Source: Sorangiineae bacterium NIC37A_2 (GTDB lineage Bacteria > Myxococcota_A > Polyangia > Polyangiales > Polyangiaceae). From it: DNA of 52,247 nt. Of the stretch, positions 7,923 to 16,617 are shown piece by piece (within the stretch, counting starts at the first letter, position 1; the number at the start of each line of letters is the position of its first letter). The stretch is from NCBI GenBank assembly GCA_002085155.1, contig NASX01000015.1, positions 1 through 52,247 of the forward strand, in the 5' to 3' direction. The position numbers and the translations under genes were made by a program. The notes below the pieces were generated by a model. That model did no database searches. It worked only from the letters and a program-made list of their open reading frames with translations, and was not told the origin of the DNA.

Positions 7923-9722
7923 ATGGAAGCCGTTCGTCTGGAGCCAGGTACCGTTCTCGCCGGCAAGTATCGGCTCGAAGAACCTTTGGGCGAAGGGGGC
8001 ATGGGGACCATCTACCGGGCCGAACACCTGGCGCTCCGGGCTCCGGTGGCGGTGAAGGTGATCGACAAGGCGGTCACCGAGGGCGATGTCGCCTACTCCC
8101 GGTTCATCCGCGAGGCCCAGGCGGCCGCGTCGCTCCGCAGCCCCCACGTAGTGCAGGTCCTCGACTACGGGACCGAGGGGGACATCCCTTTCATGGTGAT
8201 GGAGCTCCTCGAGGGCGAGACCCTGGCGGCGCGCCTCGAGCGGGTCCAGCGTCTCTCGCCTGCGGAAGCCTACAAGATCCTCAGCCACGTCTCACGGGCG
8301 ATCGGTAAGGCGCACGAAGCGGGCATCATCCACCGCGACCTCAAGCCCGATAACGTCTTCCTCGTCCATAACGAGGGCGACGAGATCGCGAAGGTGCTCG
8401 ACTTCGGCGTCGCGAAGGTCGGCTCCCAGGTGCTCTCGGGGACCGAGACGCGGACCGGTTCGCTCCTCGGAACGCCCTATTACATGAGCCCCGAACAGGC
8501 TCAGGGAAACAAGGAGATCGACCATCGCTCGGACCTCTGGGCGCTTGGGGTGATCGCTTTTGAGTGTTTGACGGGGCGGCGTCCGTTCATGAGTGACGGG
8601 CTGGGCGATCTCGTGATCCAGATCTGCATTCGCGATATCATCCTGCCGAGTCAGGTCGCGCCGGTCCCTCCAGGGTTTGATGAGTGGTTTCTTCGAGCCG
8701 TGGCGCGCGACCCCGACGAACGATTCCAGTCGGCCCGGGCGCTCATCGACGCGCTCGCCGATGCGCTCGGGATCGTGCGGGAGACCGGCCCCGATTCGCT
8801 CGGACGAGACGATCTGGTCCCCGATTCGCTGAGGCGCCCGCTCACGCCTTATGCGCCGGAGGTCGGGCGCCCGCTCACGCCTTTTGCGCCGGAGGTCACC
8901 CGTTCCCCTTACGCGCCGGATGTAGCTCGTGTGGCGACGCCTTACGCGCCGGAAACGGCGGCGGTGGCCACGCCCTATGCGCCCGACGTGGCTCGAGGAG
9001 TGACGCCTTATGCGCCGGACGCTCGCATCAGCACAGAGTTCCCTGGACGCTCGAGTGATGTCTGGGCGAGCATGACCGGTCGGACTTTGGAGGACGTACG
9101 GCCACCGGAGTTTCGTTCCTTGGGTCCCGGCATCCCGCGGCACGCGGTGGCGGAGCCGATTCCGGCCCCGTCGAGCTCCTTAGGTCGCAGTGCCCTGATC
9201 CTCGGCGTCGTCTCGATGATCTTCGGCAGTGGCCTCGTTTTTGGCTTGAACCGCGCGGGCATCAAACTCCCTGAGGTCGCGAGCTTCTTCCAAACAGCGA
9301 AACCGGCGGTTCGCTCCTCCGCCTCCAAGAAGAGCACCCCTCAGGCCGCGGAGAAGGCGGGCGCCACGAGCGCCACGACGAGCCGAACCACCACGGACAC
9401 GAAATCCGAGACGCAGCGCAAGGCGACCGTCCCGAAGAAGGCCGCAGCTCCTGTGCAGCTCGACGAGCTCCCCAAGGCGCCCAGCCTGACCCAGGAGCCC
9501 GCGGCTCTGCCGGAAGAAGACGTCCTGCCGCCGGAGATCCTCGAGGTGCGGCCCACGCCCGCGACCGAACCCGCCTCGGGGAACCCTGGCGAAGCTCCTG
9601 CCCCGGGCGCTGCCGAGCCGACGCTGGCGCCCTCGGCCCCGGCACCACCGACGCCAGCGCCCCCCACCGCTGCGTTTCCCGCACCGAACGCCCCGGGCGC
9701 GAGCCCCGCTGCCCCACAATAG
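7923..9722 (+). CDS. Membrane-anchored Hanks-type Ser/Thr protein kinase with TPYAP repeats
   Basis: About 599 residues from ATG 7923. The kinase domain (about 12-285) is complete: glycine loop LGEGGMGTIY, ATP lysine in VAVKVI (about 45), HRDLKPDN (catalytic Asp about 139), DFG (about 160), and GTPYYMSPE. A linker at about 307-367 holds six copies of a TPYAPE/D-like unit ending in Arg or a small residue; threonines before proline could be phosphosites. One membrane segment follows (LGRSALILGVVSMIFG, about 420-442), then a ~155-residue Ala/Pro-rich tail outside the cytoplasm with no recognisable sensor domain. An in-frame GTG at 7875 would add 16 residues. Orphan kinase; substrate unknown. Confidence 0.93.
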   Translation: MEAVRLEPGTVLAGKYRLEEPLGEGGMGTIYRAEHLALRAPVAVKVIDKAVTEGDVAYSRFIREAQAAASLRSPHVVQVLDYGTEGDIPFMVMELLEGETLAARLERVQRLSPAEAYKILSHVSRAIGKAHEAGIIHRDLKPDNVFLVHNEGDEIAKVLDFGVAKVGSQVLSGTETRTGSLLGTPYYMSPEQAQGNKEIDHRSDLWALGVIAFECLTGRRPFMSDGLGDLVIQICIRDIILPSQVAPVPPGFDEWFLRAVARDPDERFQSARALIDALADALGIVRETGPDSLGRDDLVPDSLRRPLTPYAPEVGRPLTPFAPEVTRSPYAPDVARVATPYAPETAAVATPYAPDVARGVTPYAPDARISTEFPGRSSDVWASMTGRTLEDVRPPEFRSLGPGIPRHAVAEPIPAPSSSLGRSALILGVVSMIFGSGLVFGLNRAGIKLPEVASFFQTAKPAVRSSASKKSTPQAAEKAGATSATTSRTTTDTKSETQRKATVPKKAAAPVQLDELPKAPSLTQEPAALPEEDVLPPEILEVRPTPATEPASGNPGEAPAPGAAEPTLAPSAPAPPTPAPPTAAFPAPNAPGASPAAPQ

Positions 9723-9762
9723 AACCTGAAAAAGGGCTCCCCGAGAGACTCGGTCGCTCCCT

Positions 9763-9786
9763 GGGAGGCAAAAAAGGTTGCCTCCC
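9763..9786 (+). terminator. Hairpin after the Ser/Thr kinase gene
   Basis: A perfect 9-bp stem, GGGAGGCAA paired with TTGCCTCCC, encloses a 6-base loop 40 bp after the kinase stop. There is no T-run after the stem, so it may act as an RNA-stabilising hairpin rather than a classic Rho-independent terminator. Confidence 0.6.
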
Positions 9787-9815
9787 GGGCGAGCTGCGCG
9801 TAGATCCCCGCCCCC

Positions 9816-9935
9816 ATGTTCCTTCCTGGCCTTCGTCTCAAGCACTCCCGCAAGACCGACCGCAAGCGCTCGACGCTCAAGAACGCGGAGCATCGTCAGA
9901 AGAACCGTCGCCGTCGCAACGGTCTCAAGAAGTAA
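9816..9935 (+). CDS. Small, strongly basic 39-residue protein (hypothetical)
   Basis: An ATG-to-TAA frame encodes 39 residues of which 18 are Lys, Arg or His, beginning MFLPGLRLKHSRKTDRKRST and ending RRRRNGLKK. The composition suggests an RNA- or ribosome-binding peptide such as those of small ribosomal proteins, but I do not recognise a family. It sits alone between two strong hairpins (9763-9786 and 9961-9992), as a separate transcription unit would. No clear Shine-Dalgarno sequence precedes the ATG. It is too short for statistical support, so it is a candidate only. Confidence 0.45.
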   Translation: MFLPGLRLKHSRKTDRKRSTLKNAEHRQKNRRRRNGLKK

Positions 9936-9960
9936 GAAAGCGCCTGGTCGGCGTTTTGTT

Positions 9961-9992
9961 CGCCCCGATCACCCTAAGCGGTCATCGGGGCG
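9961..9992. terminator. Bidirectional hairpin between the small ORF and the histidine kinase
   Basis: CGCCCCGAT pairs with ATCGGGGCG, and ACC with GGT, separated by one C-C mismatch and a 6-base loop. It overlaps the last codons of the minus-strand histidine kinase (stop TAG at 9974-9976) and lies 25 bp after the small basic ORF, so it can serve both convergent units. Confidence 0.6.
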
Positions 9993-12115
9993 CTGCCGCT
10001 TTGTGCGCGCTTGAGCTTTACGATGCACTCCGTGCCGTCGCTTGCCCGAGCGAGCTCAAGACTCCCGCCCATCCGCTCGACGTGTTCTCGCGCGAGCTTC
10101 AGTCCGAAGCCCTGACCGCGTTCCCCGGCGGTCCCTCTGGAACTCGGCGATGCTCCCTCACTGTCGAGCTGCGCGAGTACTTCGTCGGGAAGGCCGGGCC
10201 CCCAGTCGCGGATGCTGATGCGCACTTCGTCACCGACCTCGTCCGCCGAGACGGCGATGGCTGATCCTTCGGGCGAGAACTTGATCGCGTTGCTCACGAG
10301 GTTTCCGAGCACGCTCTCGACGAGAAGAACGGGCTCAGCGAGCGCCAAGGGTGCCGGGTTATGGGGCTCAACGGCGCCCGAGATCGTGAGCCGGAGGCCT
10401 TTCGCGTCGAGGTGCGGTTCGAAGGCCTCGCGAAGGAGCGAAAACGCGTCGCTCAGTGAATAGGCCGTCAGCTTTGGCTCGCGTCCGGCGCCGAGCAGGA
10501 AGTGTTTGGAGAGAGTGATGAGTCTCTCGACGCGTCGACTCAAGGAGAGCAGACGTGCGCTCTGCGCATCTGGTTCGGCGCCATCGAGAGAGAGCGCGAT
10601 GGCTTGCAGATTATTGCTGGCGTCGTGGAAGAGAGTTCCGGCGAGGCGACGATTCTGGGCCATCTCTCTTTGCAATGACTCTTCTTGTTCGAGCAAGGTG
10701 CGTGAGTAGTGAGTGCGCAGGGACAGCAGTCGACCGACGACGAAGACGATCACGACAAAGCTGAGCAATAGGTTCGTCAGCAAGCGCTCTTGGTAGGGGT
10801 AGAGCGGAGCGCGCAGCCCGACCCAGAGAAGAATCGAGGCGTAGAGGGCCAGCGTGAAGAACGCGGCGGGCCCTCGACTGAGGAGCACCACGAGCAGGAC
10901 GGCCCCCGGCATGAGGACCAGCGCGGGGGCGTCCGGAGTCGCGCCATAGGCGGCGATTTGAGCGCTGAGGGGCCCAAGGGCGAGCACGCCGATCATGAAC
11001 GCCGTCGACTCGAGCAGGCGACTCCCATGGGGCTTTTGGAGCCAGCGCTCCATGAGCAGGCTGAGTGTGAGCGCCGCCAAGGCGGGTATATAGGCAGCGC
11101 CCGTCATGGCGTTCCGCACGGCGAAGAACAACATGAGCAGAGCGCCGAGCCGGAGCCAGGTGCGCACAGCATCGACGCGAATGCTCCGATCGGGATCGAC
11201 GGGCTGTTCCGGTCGCTTCGAATCATGGTGAGCCAAGACCTTCGCTTTGCGCAGGGTTCCGATCAGCCGCGAGAGGACCTCTTGGAAAGCGGCGGTCTGC
11301 TCTTTGTTCAGGGAGGGATTCGCCGAGGCTGCGAGCACGAGCTCATGGGCGTTTGGCTCGAGCTCATCATAGATGGTCTGGGTGAGCTTGCGGCGCTCGT
11401 CTTTGAGCCGAGAAAGTTCCGCGTTTCGCGCCTCGATGACGCGCTCATAGGCGCGGAAGGAGCGATGCAGCGTGTAGGCGAGTCCAGCGGCAAAAACGGT
11501 CATCGCGATCTCGTCGGAGAAACGCAGCCGCTGGACGAGGGTCGGCAGCTCGGTGGTCCAAGCGAGCCAACCGAAGCTCAACAGCATCGCGCCGGCGATC
11601 ACGACGCCGAGCGCAGGTCCGAGCACGAGGATGGCGAGGAACCCGGGGAGGAAGGCGAGCGCGAGGGTGGACGCGGTGGCGCCCCCTCGGCCGACGGCGG
11701 CGCTATGAAAGACCAGGACCAGCGTCAGAAAGACGGGGAACATGACGATCGCCTCGAGCCTTCGCTTGAAGGAGATGAGCCAGACGGCGAGGCTCACGAT
11801 GGTCATCGTGAGCGCAAGTCCTGCGCTCGTTCCGAAATAGAACTCACGGAGCGTCACTGCGCCAGACGCGAGCGCCACCGTGAGAAGGAACTCACGGAGC
11901 AGCTTGTGCTGCATCTCTGCGAGCGCGTAGCGCACGTCGCTCAGCTTCTTTTCTTTGGCTTCGGGACCATCCCCCACGGCGGTATCCCTATTCGAGCTGG
12001 CTTCATGGGCGATGTCTATGTGGGCGGGTGGCGGCGTCAGCGGGGGCTCGGCGAGCCGGAACGTGGAAGCCGAGAGGCGCGACAGAGCGCGGCCCGTTTC
12101 CTCAATGAAATCCAC
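9974..12115 (-). CDS. Membrane histidine kinase with duplicated membrane/DHp modules
   Basis: 713 residues. Two membrane blocks (about 74-215 and 316-460, each several helices) are each followed by a helical cytoplasmic stretch. After the second block comes a working kinase core: H-box LFHDASNNLQAI (His497), N-box SVLGNLVSNAIKFSPEG (about 601-617), DWGPGLPD (about 637-644) and GFGLKLAREH (about 669-678). The stretch after the first block (about 228-300) has DHp-like coiled-coil character with YDELEPNAHEL in place of an H-box, but no ATPase domain, which suggests an internal duplication. There is no periplasmic sensor domain and no response regulator alongside, so it is an orphan; the signal is unknown. 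The 275-bp space upstream holds repeat copy 2. Confidence 0.9.
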   Translation of the reverse strand: MDFIEETGRALSRLSASTFRLAEPPLTPPPAHIDIAHEASSNRDTAVGDGPEAKEKKLSDVRYALAEMQHKLLREFLLTVALASGAVTLREFYFGTSAGLALTMTIVSLAVWLISFKRRLEAIVMFPVFLTLVLVFHSAAVGRGGATASTLALAFLPGFLAILVLGPALGVVIAGAMLLSFGWLAWTTELPTLVQRLRFSDEIAMTVFAAGLAYTLHRSFRAYERVIEARNAELSRLKDERRKLTQTIYDELEPNAHELVLAASANPSLNKEQTAAFQEVLSRLIGTLRKAKVLAHHDSKRPEQPVDPDRSIRVDAVRTWLRLGALLMLFFAVRNAMTGAAYIPALAALTLSLLMERWLQKPHGSRLLESTAFMIGVLALGPLSAQIAAYGATPDAPALVLMPGAVLLVVLLSRGPAAFFTLALYASILLWVGLRAPLYPYQERLLTNLLLSFVVIVFVVGRLLSLRTHYSRTLLEQEESLQREMAQNRRLAGTLFHDASNNLQAIALSLDGAEPDAQSARLLSLSRRVERLITLSKHFLLGAGREPKLTAYSLSDAFSLLREAFEPHLDAKGLRLTISGAVEPHNPAPLALAEPVLLVESVLGNLVSNAIKFSPEGSAIAVSADEVGDEVRISIRDWGPGLPDEVLAQLDSEGASPSSRGTAGERGQGFGLKLAREHVERMGGSLELARASDGTECIVKLKRAQSGSAPMTA

Positions 12116-12330
12116 GCCCGTTGCCTGGGGCAGAGGGGTGGGCAGCGCAGGACCCGGCTCCCGGGGCCTCTTGCCGCTCAGGACTATGCCGTGATGAGCT
12201 CCGGTGAGCTTCTGTTCAGAAGAGGCGGAGAGGACCGGAAGGGGGGCTGACGAGCGTGGCGAGAGCCCCGAGCGGCGGGAGGAACCGCCCGCGCGCGGAG
12301 CTCACGGGGGCGCTCACTCTGCGGAGTTTT

Positions 12331-12382
12331 CGAGGAGCTGAAGGCTCGGCCGGTCCACCACGGGTGGGATGGACCGGGGCCT
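12331..12382 (+). repeat. Dispersed GATGGACCGGGGCC element, copy 2
   Basis: GAGCTGAAGGCTCGG, a spacer, then GGGATGGACCGGGGCC; the A-rich tail is missing. It lies just past the 3' end of the minus-strand RNase G/E gene, within the 273-bp gap to the histidine kinase start. This is the most diverged of the five copies. Nothing else was found in the gap apart from the presumed promoter of the kinase gene. Confidence 0.75.
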
Positions 12383-12388
12383 CATGCA

Positions 12389-14446
12389 TCACTCACCTTT
12401 CAGGTCGTACTGCTCGATGTGGTATTCTTTGCGCGGGACGAGCTTGATGCGTCGCATGTAGCGCGCTTCCGCTTCCTTCACTGCCACGCGCTCTTCGCCC
12501 TGGAGCGTGTCGATGACCGCAGGGTGAGCGTTCACCGTGATCGTGTAACCAGGCAGACTGCTGCGTTCACGACGAACCTGCCGGAGGATCTCGTAGGCGA
12601 TGGTGGTGCGCGACTGGATGTGGCCGGTCCCGTCACAATAGAAGCAGGGCTCATTCAGCGTGCGGCTCAAGCTCTCGCGGGTCCGCTTGCGGGTCATCTC
12701 GATGAGCCCGAGATCGCTGATGCGGTTGATGGTGGTCTTGGCCTTGTCCTTTTTCAGGGCGAGATCGAGCGCGCGGTAGACCTTCTCGCGGTTTGCGCGG
12801 TTTTCCATGTCGATCAAGTCGAGCACCACGAGCCCGCCGACGTTCCGGAAGCGGAGCTGGTAGGCGATCTCGTCGACCGCCTCGAGGTTCGTCATGAGCG
12901 CGGTCTCTTCGAGATTGCTCTGACCTTTGCCGACGAAGCGGCCGGTGTTCACGTCAATGGCCGTGAGCGCCTCCGCCTGATCGATGATCAAGTAGCCGCC
13001 GCTCTTGAGCGGGACCTTACGGCTCAGGGCGCGGGCGATCTCGTCCTCGATGCCGTAAGCATCGAAGACCGGCTCGTCGCCTTGGTAAAGCTCGATATCC
13101 TTGACACGCTCGGGCAAGAACATCTCGACGAAGCGGATCAGACGCGCGTACTGCTCGCGATCGTCGATGACGATCTTCCCGATCTCATCGGTGAACAGGT
13201 CGCGGGCAGTCTTCAGGACGAGGTCGAGCTCGGCGTAGAGCAAACAAGGAGCTTTTGCGCTCTCGACCTTCTTGCTCACGTCGTTCCAAAGCCGCATCAA
13301 ATAGCCAAGGTCGGCCTTGAGAGCCTTTTTGGTCAGGCCGGCGGCGACCGTGCGCACGATCACGCCACCGGTCTTCGGCTTCATGCCATTGATGACCTCA
13401 CGCAGTCGGGCGCGCTCGCTGGCCGAACCGATGCGCTTCGAGATGCCGACGTGATCGACGGTCGGCAAAAATACACAGTAGCGTCCGGGGAGCGAGACGT
13501 GGCTCGTCACGCGCGCACCTTTGGTTCCGATGGGCTCCTTGGAGATCTGGACGATGACCGCGTCGCCTTCTTTCACGACGTCGGTGATCGGGATGCTGCG
13601 CGAGACGCGAGAGCTCTTGCGCGCGTCGTCCCGTGAGCGCCCGTTCGAGCTGGACGCCTCGCGGGTTTCCCGGGAGGCGCGGCGCTCGCTCCCGCCATTT
13701 TTGCGGGCGCGGTCGTTCGTCTTGCGGCGGCGACGCTTGCGCCGGGCGCGGAGCTCCTCTTCTTCTTCCTCTTCTTCGTCGTCGTCAGGATCGTCGTCGA
13801 GCTCCTCGGGCTCTTCGTCTTCCTCTTCGCCGTCGTCCTCATCCTCGAGGTCGTCGTCCTCATCCTCGAGGTCGTCGTCGCCCTCATCCTCGAGGTCATC
13901 ATCGCCGGTGGCGTCGGGACTGGAGTCACCGCTGTCCGAGTCGACGCCGCTTTCCTCGTCGTCGTCCTCATCCTCGAGGTCGTCCTCATCGTCGTCGAGA
14001 TCGTCGTCTTCGTCGTCGGACTCGGCGATCAGTTCTTCGTCGTCGTCATCGCCGTCGTCCTCGGCGAGAGCGGCGGGAATGACGGAGGTACGCGGTGGCT
14101 CACTCGGCCCGCTCTCGGGCACGTCTTCTTCCTCACCGCCTTTGGCGAGATCTTTACCGCTCTCGCTCTTGTCGATTTCGCCGAAATCACCCGACAAATA
14201 GGCTTCGAAGTCGTCGGGGCGGATCAGGTCTTCGACGTGGAGGAACGCGGCGCGCTCCATGCCGACGTCGATGAATGCGGCCTGCATGCCGGGCAAAACC
14301 CGGGTCACGCGGCCGAGAACAATATTTCCTACGGTGCCGCGATGGGCGGCGCGTTCGATCTGCAGTTCAGCGATGACCCCATCTTCGATGAGGGCCACAC
14401 GCGTCTCTCGCAGATCGCAGTTGATGACGAGAGTGTTGGGGGACAT
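12389..14446 (-). CDS. rng: Ribonuclease G/E with a ~200-residue charged insertion in the S1 domain
   Basis: Single-strand endoribonuclease for RNA processing and decay. The family core is intact: N-terminal half of the S1 domain (NIVLGRVTRVLPGMQAAFID..), first catalytic Asp in LTAIDVNTG (Asp498), second in LDLIDM (Asp546), and the zinc-link CxxC of CFYCDGTGH (601-604). Between about residue 84 and 283, inside the S1 domain, lies an insert: a very long Asp/Glu tract (about 105-231, runs of up to 8 acidic residues) then an Arg/Lys block (RARRKRRRRK, about 233-242) and a Ser/Arg stretch. S1 resumes at ITDVVKEGDAVIVQI. The C-terminus is RNase G-like, without a scaffold tail. GAAAGG 9-14 bp before ATG 14446 fits an RBS. 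Confidence 0.94.
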   Translation of the reverse strand: MSPNTLVINCDLRETRVALIEDGVIAELQIERAAHRGTVGNIVLGRVTRVLPGMQAAFIDVGMERAAFLHVEDLIRPDDFEAYLSGDFGEIDKSESGKDLAKGGEEEDVPESGPSEPPRTSVIPAALAEDDGDDDDEELIAESDDEDDDLDDDEDDLEDEDDDEESGVDSDSGDSSPDATGDDDLEDEGDDDLEDEDDDLEDEDDGEEEDEEPEELDDDPDDDEEEEEEEELRARRKRRRRKTNDRARKNGGSERRASRETREASSSNGRSRDDARKSSRVSRSIPITDVVKEGDAVIVQISKEPIGTKGARVTSHVSLPGRYCVFLPTVDHVGISKRIGSASERARLREVINGMKPKTGGVIVRTVAAGLTKKALKADLGYLMRLWNDVSKKVESAKAPCLLYAELDLVLKTARDLFTDEIGKIVIDDREQYARLIRFVEMFLPERVKDIELYQGDEPVFDAYGIEDEIARALSRKVPLKSGGYLIIDQAEALTAIDVNTGRFVGKGQSNLEETALMTNLEAVDEIAYQLRFRNVGGLVVLDLIDMENRANREKVYRALDLALKKDKAKTTINRISDLGLIEMTRKRTRESLSRTLNEPCFYCDGTGHIQSRTTIAYEILRQVRRERSSLPGYTITVNAHPAVIDTLQGEERVAVKEAEARYMRRIKLVPRKEYHIEQYDLKGE

Positions 14447-14994
14447 GAAAATCTACCTTTCAGCGAGCCGGATTCACGGATCCCCGGCTCGGTCCCGCCT
14501 ATGCGCTGCAACATCCTCTCGCGCTCAGAGAGAGAAATGGCTCCTTCGAGGTCTCCGAGTCGACTGACCGGGACACGCCGCCCAGACCCGATGTGGGGGG
14601 CGGAAAAGGGAGAGATGCAATGCTCGGCGAGCATGAAAAACCTTGGTGCAGTCAGTGCCCGCGAGACCTTCGAGTGACCCCCGAGAGCCCGCTAGGGACC
14701 CGCCCAGCATGGGCGCAGCCTGCACGCGAACACTGATTTCAGACGGGATCATGGGCAAGCAGATTTGTCAAATGACACGGAAATTGTTCATGTTTTTTGC
14801 TTCACCCTGGGCGCCTCCGGCCCCCTGGGGGGCGGACTCACCTGGTCCGCTCTGCCCCGCGCGGGGTAGGCGGCAAGGGGGCGCGGGCGGCGACAAGGGA
14901 GCGCCGAGGGGGCGCGTCCAAGGGGCAGGGCGCGCTTGCCGGGGAACGTTCGGAGGAGTGGCTTTTCGAGAGAGAGTCGGCGACGCTCTCCTCT
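14447..14994. other. 548-bp intergenic region without a recognisable gene
   Basis: Divergent gap between rng and the exonuclease gene, expected to hold both promoters. A short perfect hairpin, ATGCTC-GGC-GAGCAT followed by A5, lies at 14620-14639. A locally AT-rich stretch (about 14745-14805) could hold a promoter, but no convincing -35/-10 pair stands out. No known RNA gene was recognised. Confidence 0.5.
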
Positions 14995-15783
14995 GTGGCG
15001 CATTCCTCCGTGCTCGTTCTCGACATCGAGACCATCGTCGACCCCGAGCTTCCCATCACGGAGAGCGCCGAGCCGACCAAGCTGCCCGCTCCCCCTCACC
15101 ATAAGATCGTCACCATCGGCGCGCTTCTGCTCGGAGCGGACTTAGCGCCCCGTCGACTCGGGCTCGTCGGGCGTGAGACAGAGGACGAAGCGACGATCGT
15201 CCGTGAGTTCGCGGAGCTCGTCGAACGGCACCAACCGACGCTCGTGACCTATAACGGCCGCGGCTTCGATTTGCCGGTGATCGCGATGCGCTGCTTGCGT
15301 CACGGAGTTCCCTTTGGCGCCTATTACCGGCGAAGCGACATGCGATATCGCTTCAGCGCCGACGGCCACTACGATCTGATGGATTATCTCTCGGACTACG
15401 GCGCGAGCCCGCGCGCCCGGCTCGATGTCGTCGCGAAGCTCTGCGGCATGCCGGGCAAAGTCGGTGTGGACGGCAAGGACGTGGGACCGCTGGTGCACGC
15501 GGGGCGCATCGACGAGGTGCGCAACTACTGCCTGTGCGACGTTGTACAGACGGCGGGCGTGTTTCTGCGGGTCGAGTTCCTTCGCGGAGGACTCGGGAAA
15601 GAGGAGTACCTCCACGCGATGCGTGCGTTGATCCGGCTATCGCGGGAGGACGAGCGGGTGAGGCCGGTCGGCCAAGCGCTCTCGGAGGAGCGTCTCTTGC
15701 TCGGGGAACCCCTCGACGTCGATGCGGCTGAGCCCGGGCAGAGCGTCCCGCCTCTCTCGCTGCCCGTCGCGTCCGAGGATTGA
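14995..15783 (+). CDS. Predicted 3'-5' exonuclease (DnaQ-like, PolB-exonuclease type)
   Basis: 262 residues from GTG 14995. DnaQ-fold motifs are present: Exo I VLVLDIETI (Asp-x-Glu, about 7-15), Exo II TYNGRGFDLPVIAMRC (about 86-101) and Exo III YCLCDVVQTAGVF (about 178-190). This matches the predicted 3'-5' exonucleases related to the B-family polymerase proofreading domain, acting on DNA or RNA ends; the substrate is not known. The polymerase domain is absent. A ~70-residue acidic, Pro-containing tail follows the fold. The frame is open far upstream, but GTG 14995 places the first strand near the N-terminus as usual; the RBS is weak. Confidence 0.85.
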   Translation: MAHSSVLVLDIETIVDPELPITESAEPTKLPAPPHHKIVTIGALLLGADLAPRRLGLVGRETEDEATIVREFAELVERHQPTLVTYNGRGFDLPVIAMRCLRHGVPFGAYYRRSDMRYRFSADGHYDLMDYLSDYGASPRARLDVVAKLCGMPGKVGVDGKDVGPLVHAGRIDEVRNYCLCDVVQTAGVFLRVEFLRGGLGKEEYLHAMRALIRLSREDERVRPVGQALSEERLLLGEPLDVDAAEPGQSVPPLSLPVASED

Positions 15784-15817
15784 GCGGGGCGCGGCGCGCC
15801 GACGTCCGGCGCGCTCG

Positions 15818-15844
15818 AGTGATCGGACATGATCGATCACTTTT
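15818..15844 (+). terminator. Rho-independent terminator-like hairpin
   Basis: AGTGATCG pairs perfectly with CGATCACT across an 8-base loop and is followed by TTTT, 35 bp after the exonuclease stop. The remaining bases to 16118 hold no recognisable gene, only GC-rich sequence; the GGAGG of the next gene lies at 16109-16113. Confidence 0.6.
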
Positions 15845-16118
15845 CGGGTTCGGAGGGGGTGTCCGGGCGGGGAAGGCGCGCGCGCGGCTCCGGCGAGCGG
15901 AGGCAAAAGGAGCGCCCGAGAGGCGGCTCTTCCAGCCAATAACAGCCGAATGGTGCGCCCCGGCCCCGGCGTCGTGGCGTGAGAGGGCCCGCTCCCCGGG
16001 AGAGGACCGAGGGCGAACAGGGGCAAAACTCGCGCTGGCACATCGGTTGCTCAAGGGGTCCTGACAAGGGCGCTCAGCGAAGTGGTTTCGCGGGCTCCCG
16101 AAGCACTTGGAGGTGGCG

Positions 16119-16577
16119 ATGGACGGAGCAGTGCAGATGCGCATCACGACAACGGAGACGGGGATTGGCCGCGGAGACATTTGGCCGCGCGAGGAGCGTT
16201 CGGGCGCGGAGGAGAGAGAGCAGCGGGAGTACGGCGGGGGAGCTCTGCAGGAGCTCGAAGGCATGCCGGCGAGTGGAGTCGAGCGCGCGCGGGTTCGACG
16301 CCAGACTCCCGTGGGAGCTCTCGAGGTCGCGACGGCGCCGGATATCGTCCTGAACGGAGTGTCCCTCGAGCTCTCGCGCTTGCACAGTCGAATTCTGGCG
16401 GCTTTGCTCGAGAGTACGGAGCCGCTGCCGACGACGCGCATTGCGGAGATCGTCTGGCAGGGACGTTTCGTCGCGGAACACACTGTGCACAGCCAGATCG
16501 CGCTCTTGCGCGCGCGGGTGCTCGACTTTGGGCTGCGGATTCGCAGCGTGCGCGGCAAAGGTTACGTCCTCGAGTGA
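16119..16577 (+). CDS. Winged-helix (OmpR/PhoB-type) DNA-binding protein without receiver domain
   Basis: 152 residues from ATG 16119, supported by GGAGG six bases upstream. The last ~80 residues form an OmpR/PhoB-type winged helix: LSRLHSRILAALLESTEPL, then the recognition region VAEHTVHSQIALLRARV and the terminal wing IRSVRGKGYVLE. The N-terminal ~70 residues are Glu/Arg-rich, low-complexity and probably disordered; there is no phospho-acceptor receiver domain. It is therefore a DNA-binding protein whose input is unknown. It is convergent with alr, 40 bp away. Confident about the domain only. Confidence 0.75.
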   Translation: MDGAVQMRITTTETGIGRGDIWPREERSGAEEREQREYGGGALQELEGMPASGVERARVRRQTPVGALEVATAPDIVLNGVSLELSRLHSRILAALLESTEPLPTTRIAEIVWQGRFVAEHTVHSQIALLRARVLDFGLRIRSVRGKGYVLE

Positions 16578-16617
16578 GCGCGCGCCGGGGGGGCGCGTCC
16601 GCGGGCGGTCTTTTAAC

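Noticed and set aside
13521-14201. Ser-rich ORF on the plus strand opposite rng (long poly-Ser)
   Set aside because: It is the antisense reading of the acidic Asp/Glu codons of RNase G/E; no independent signal.
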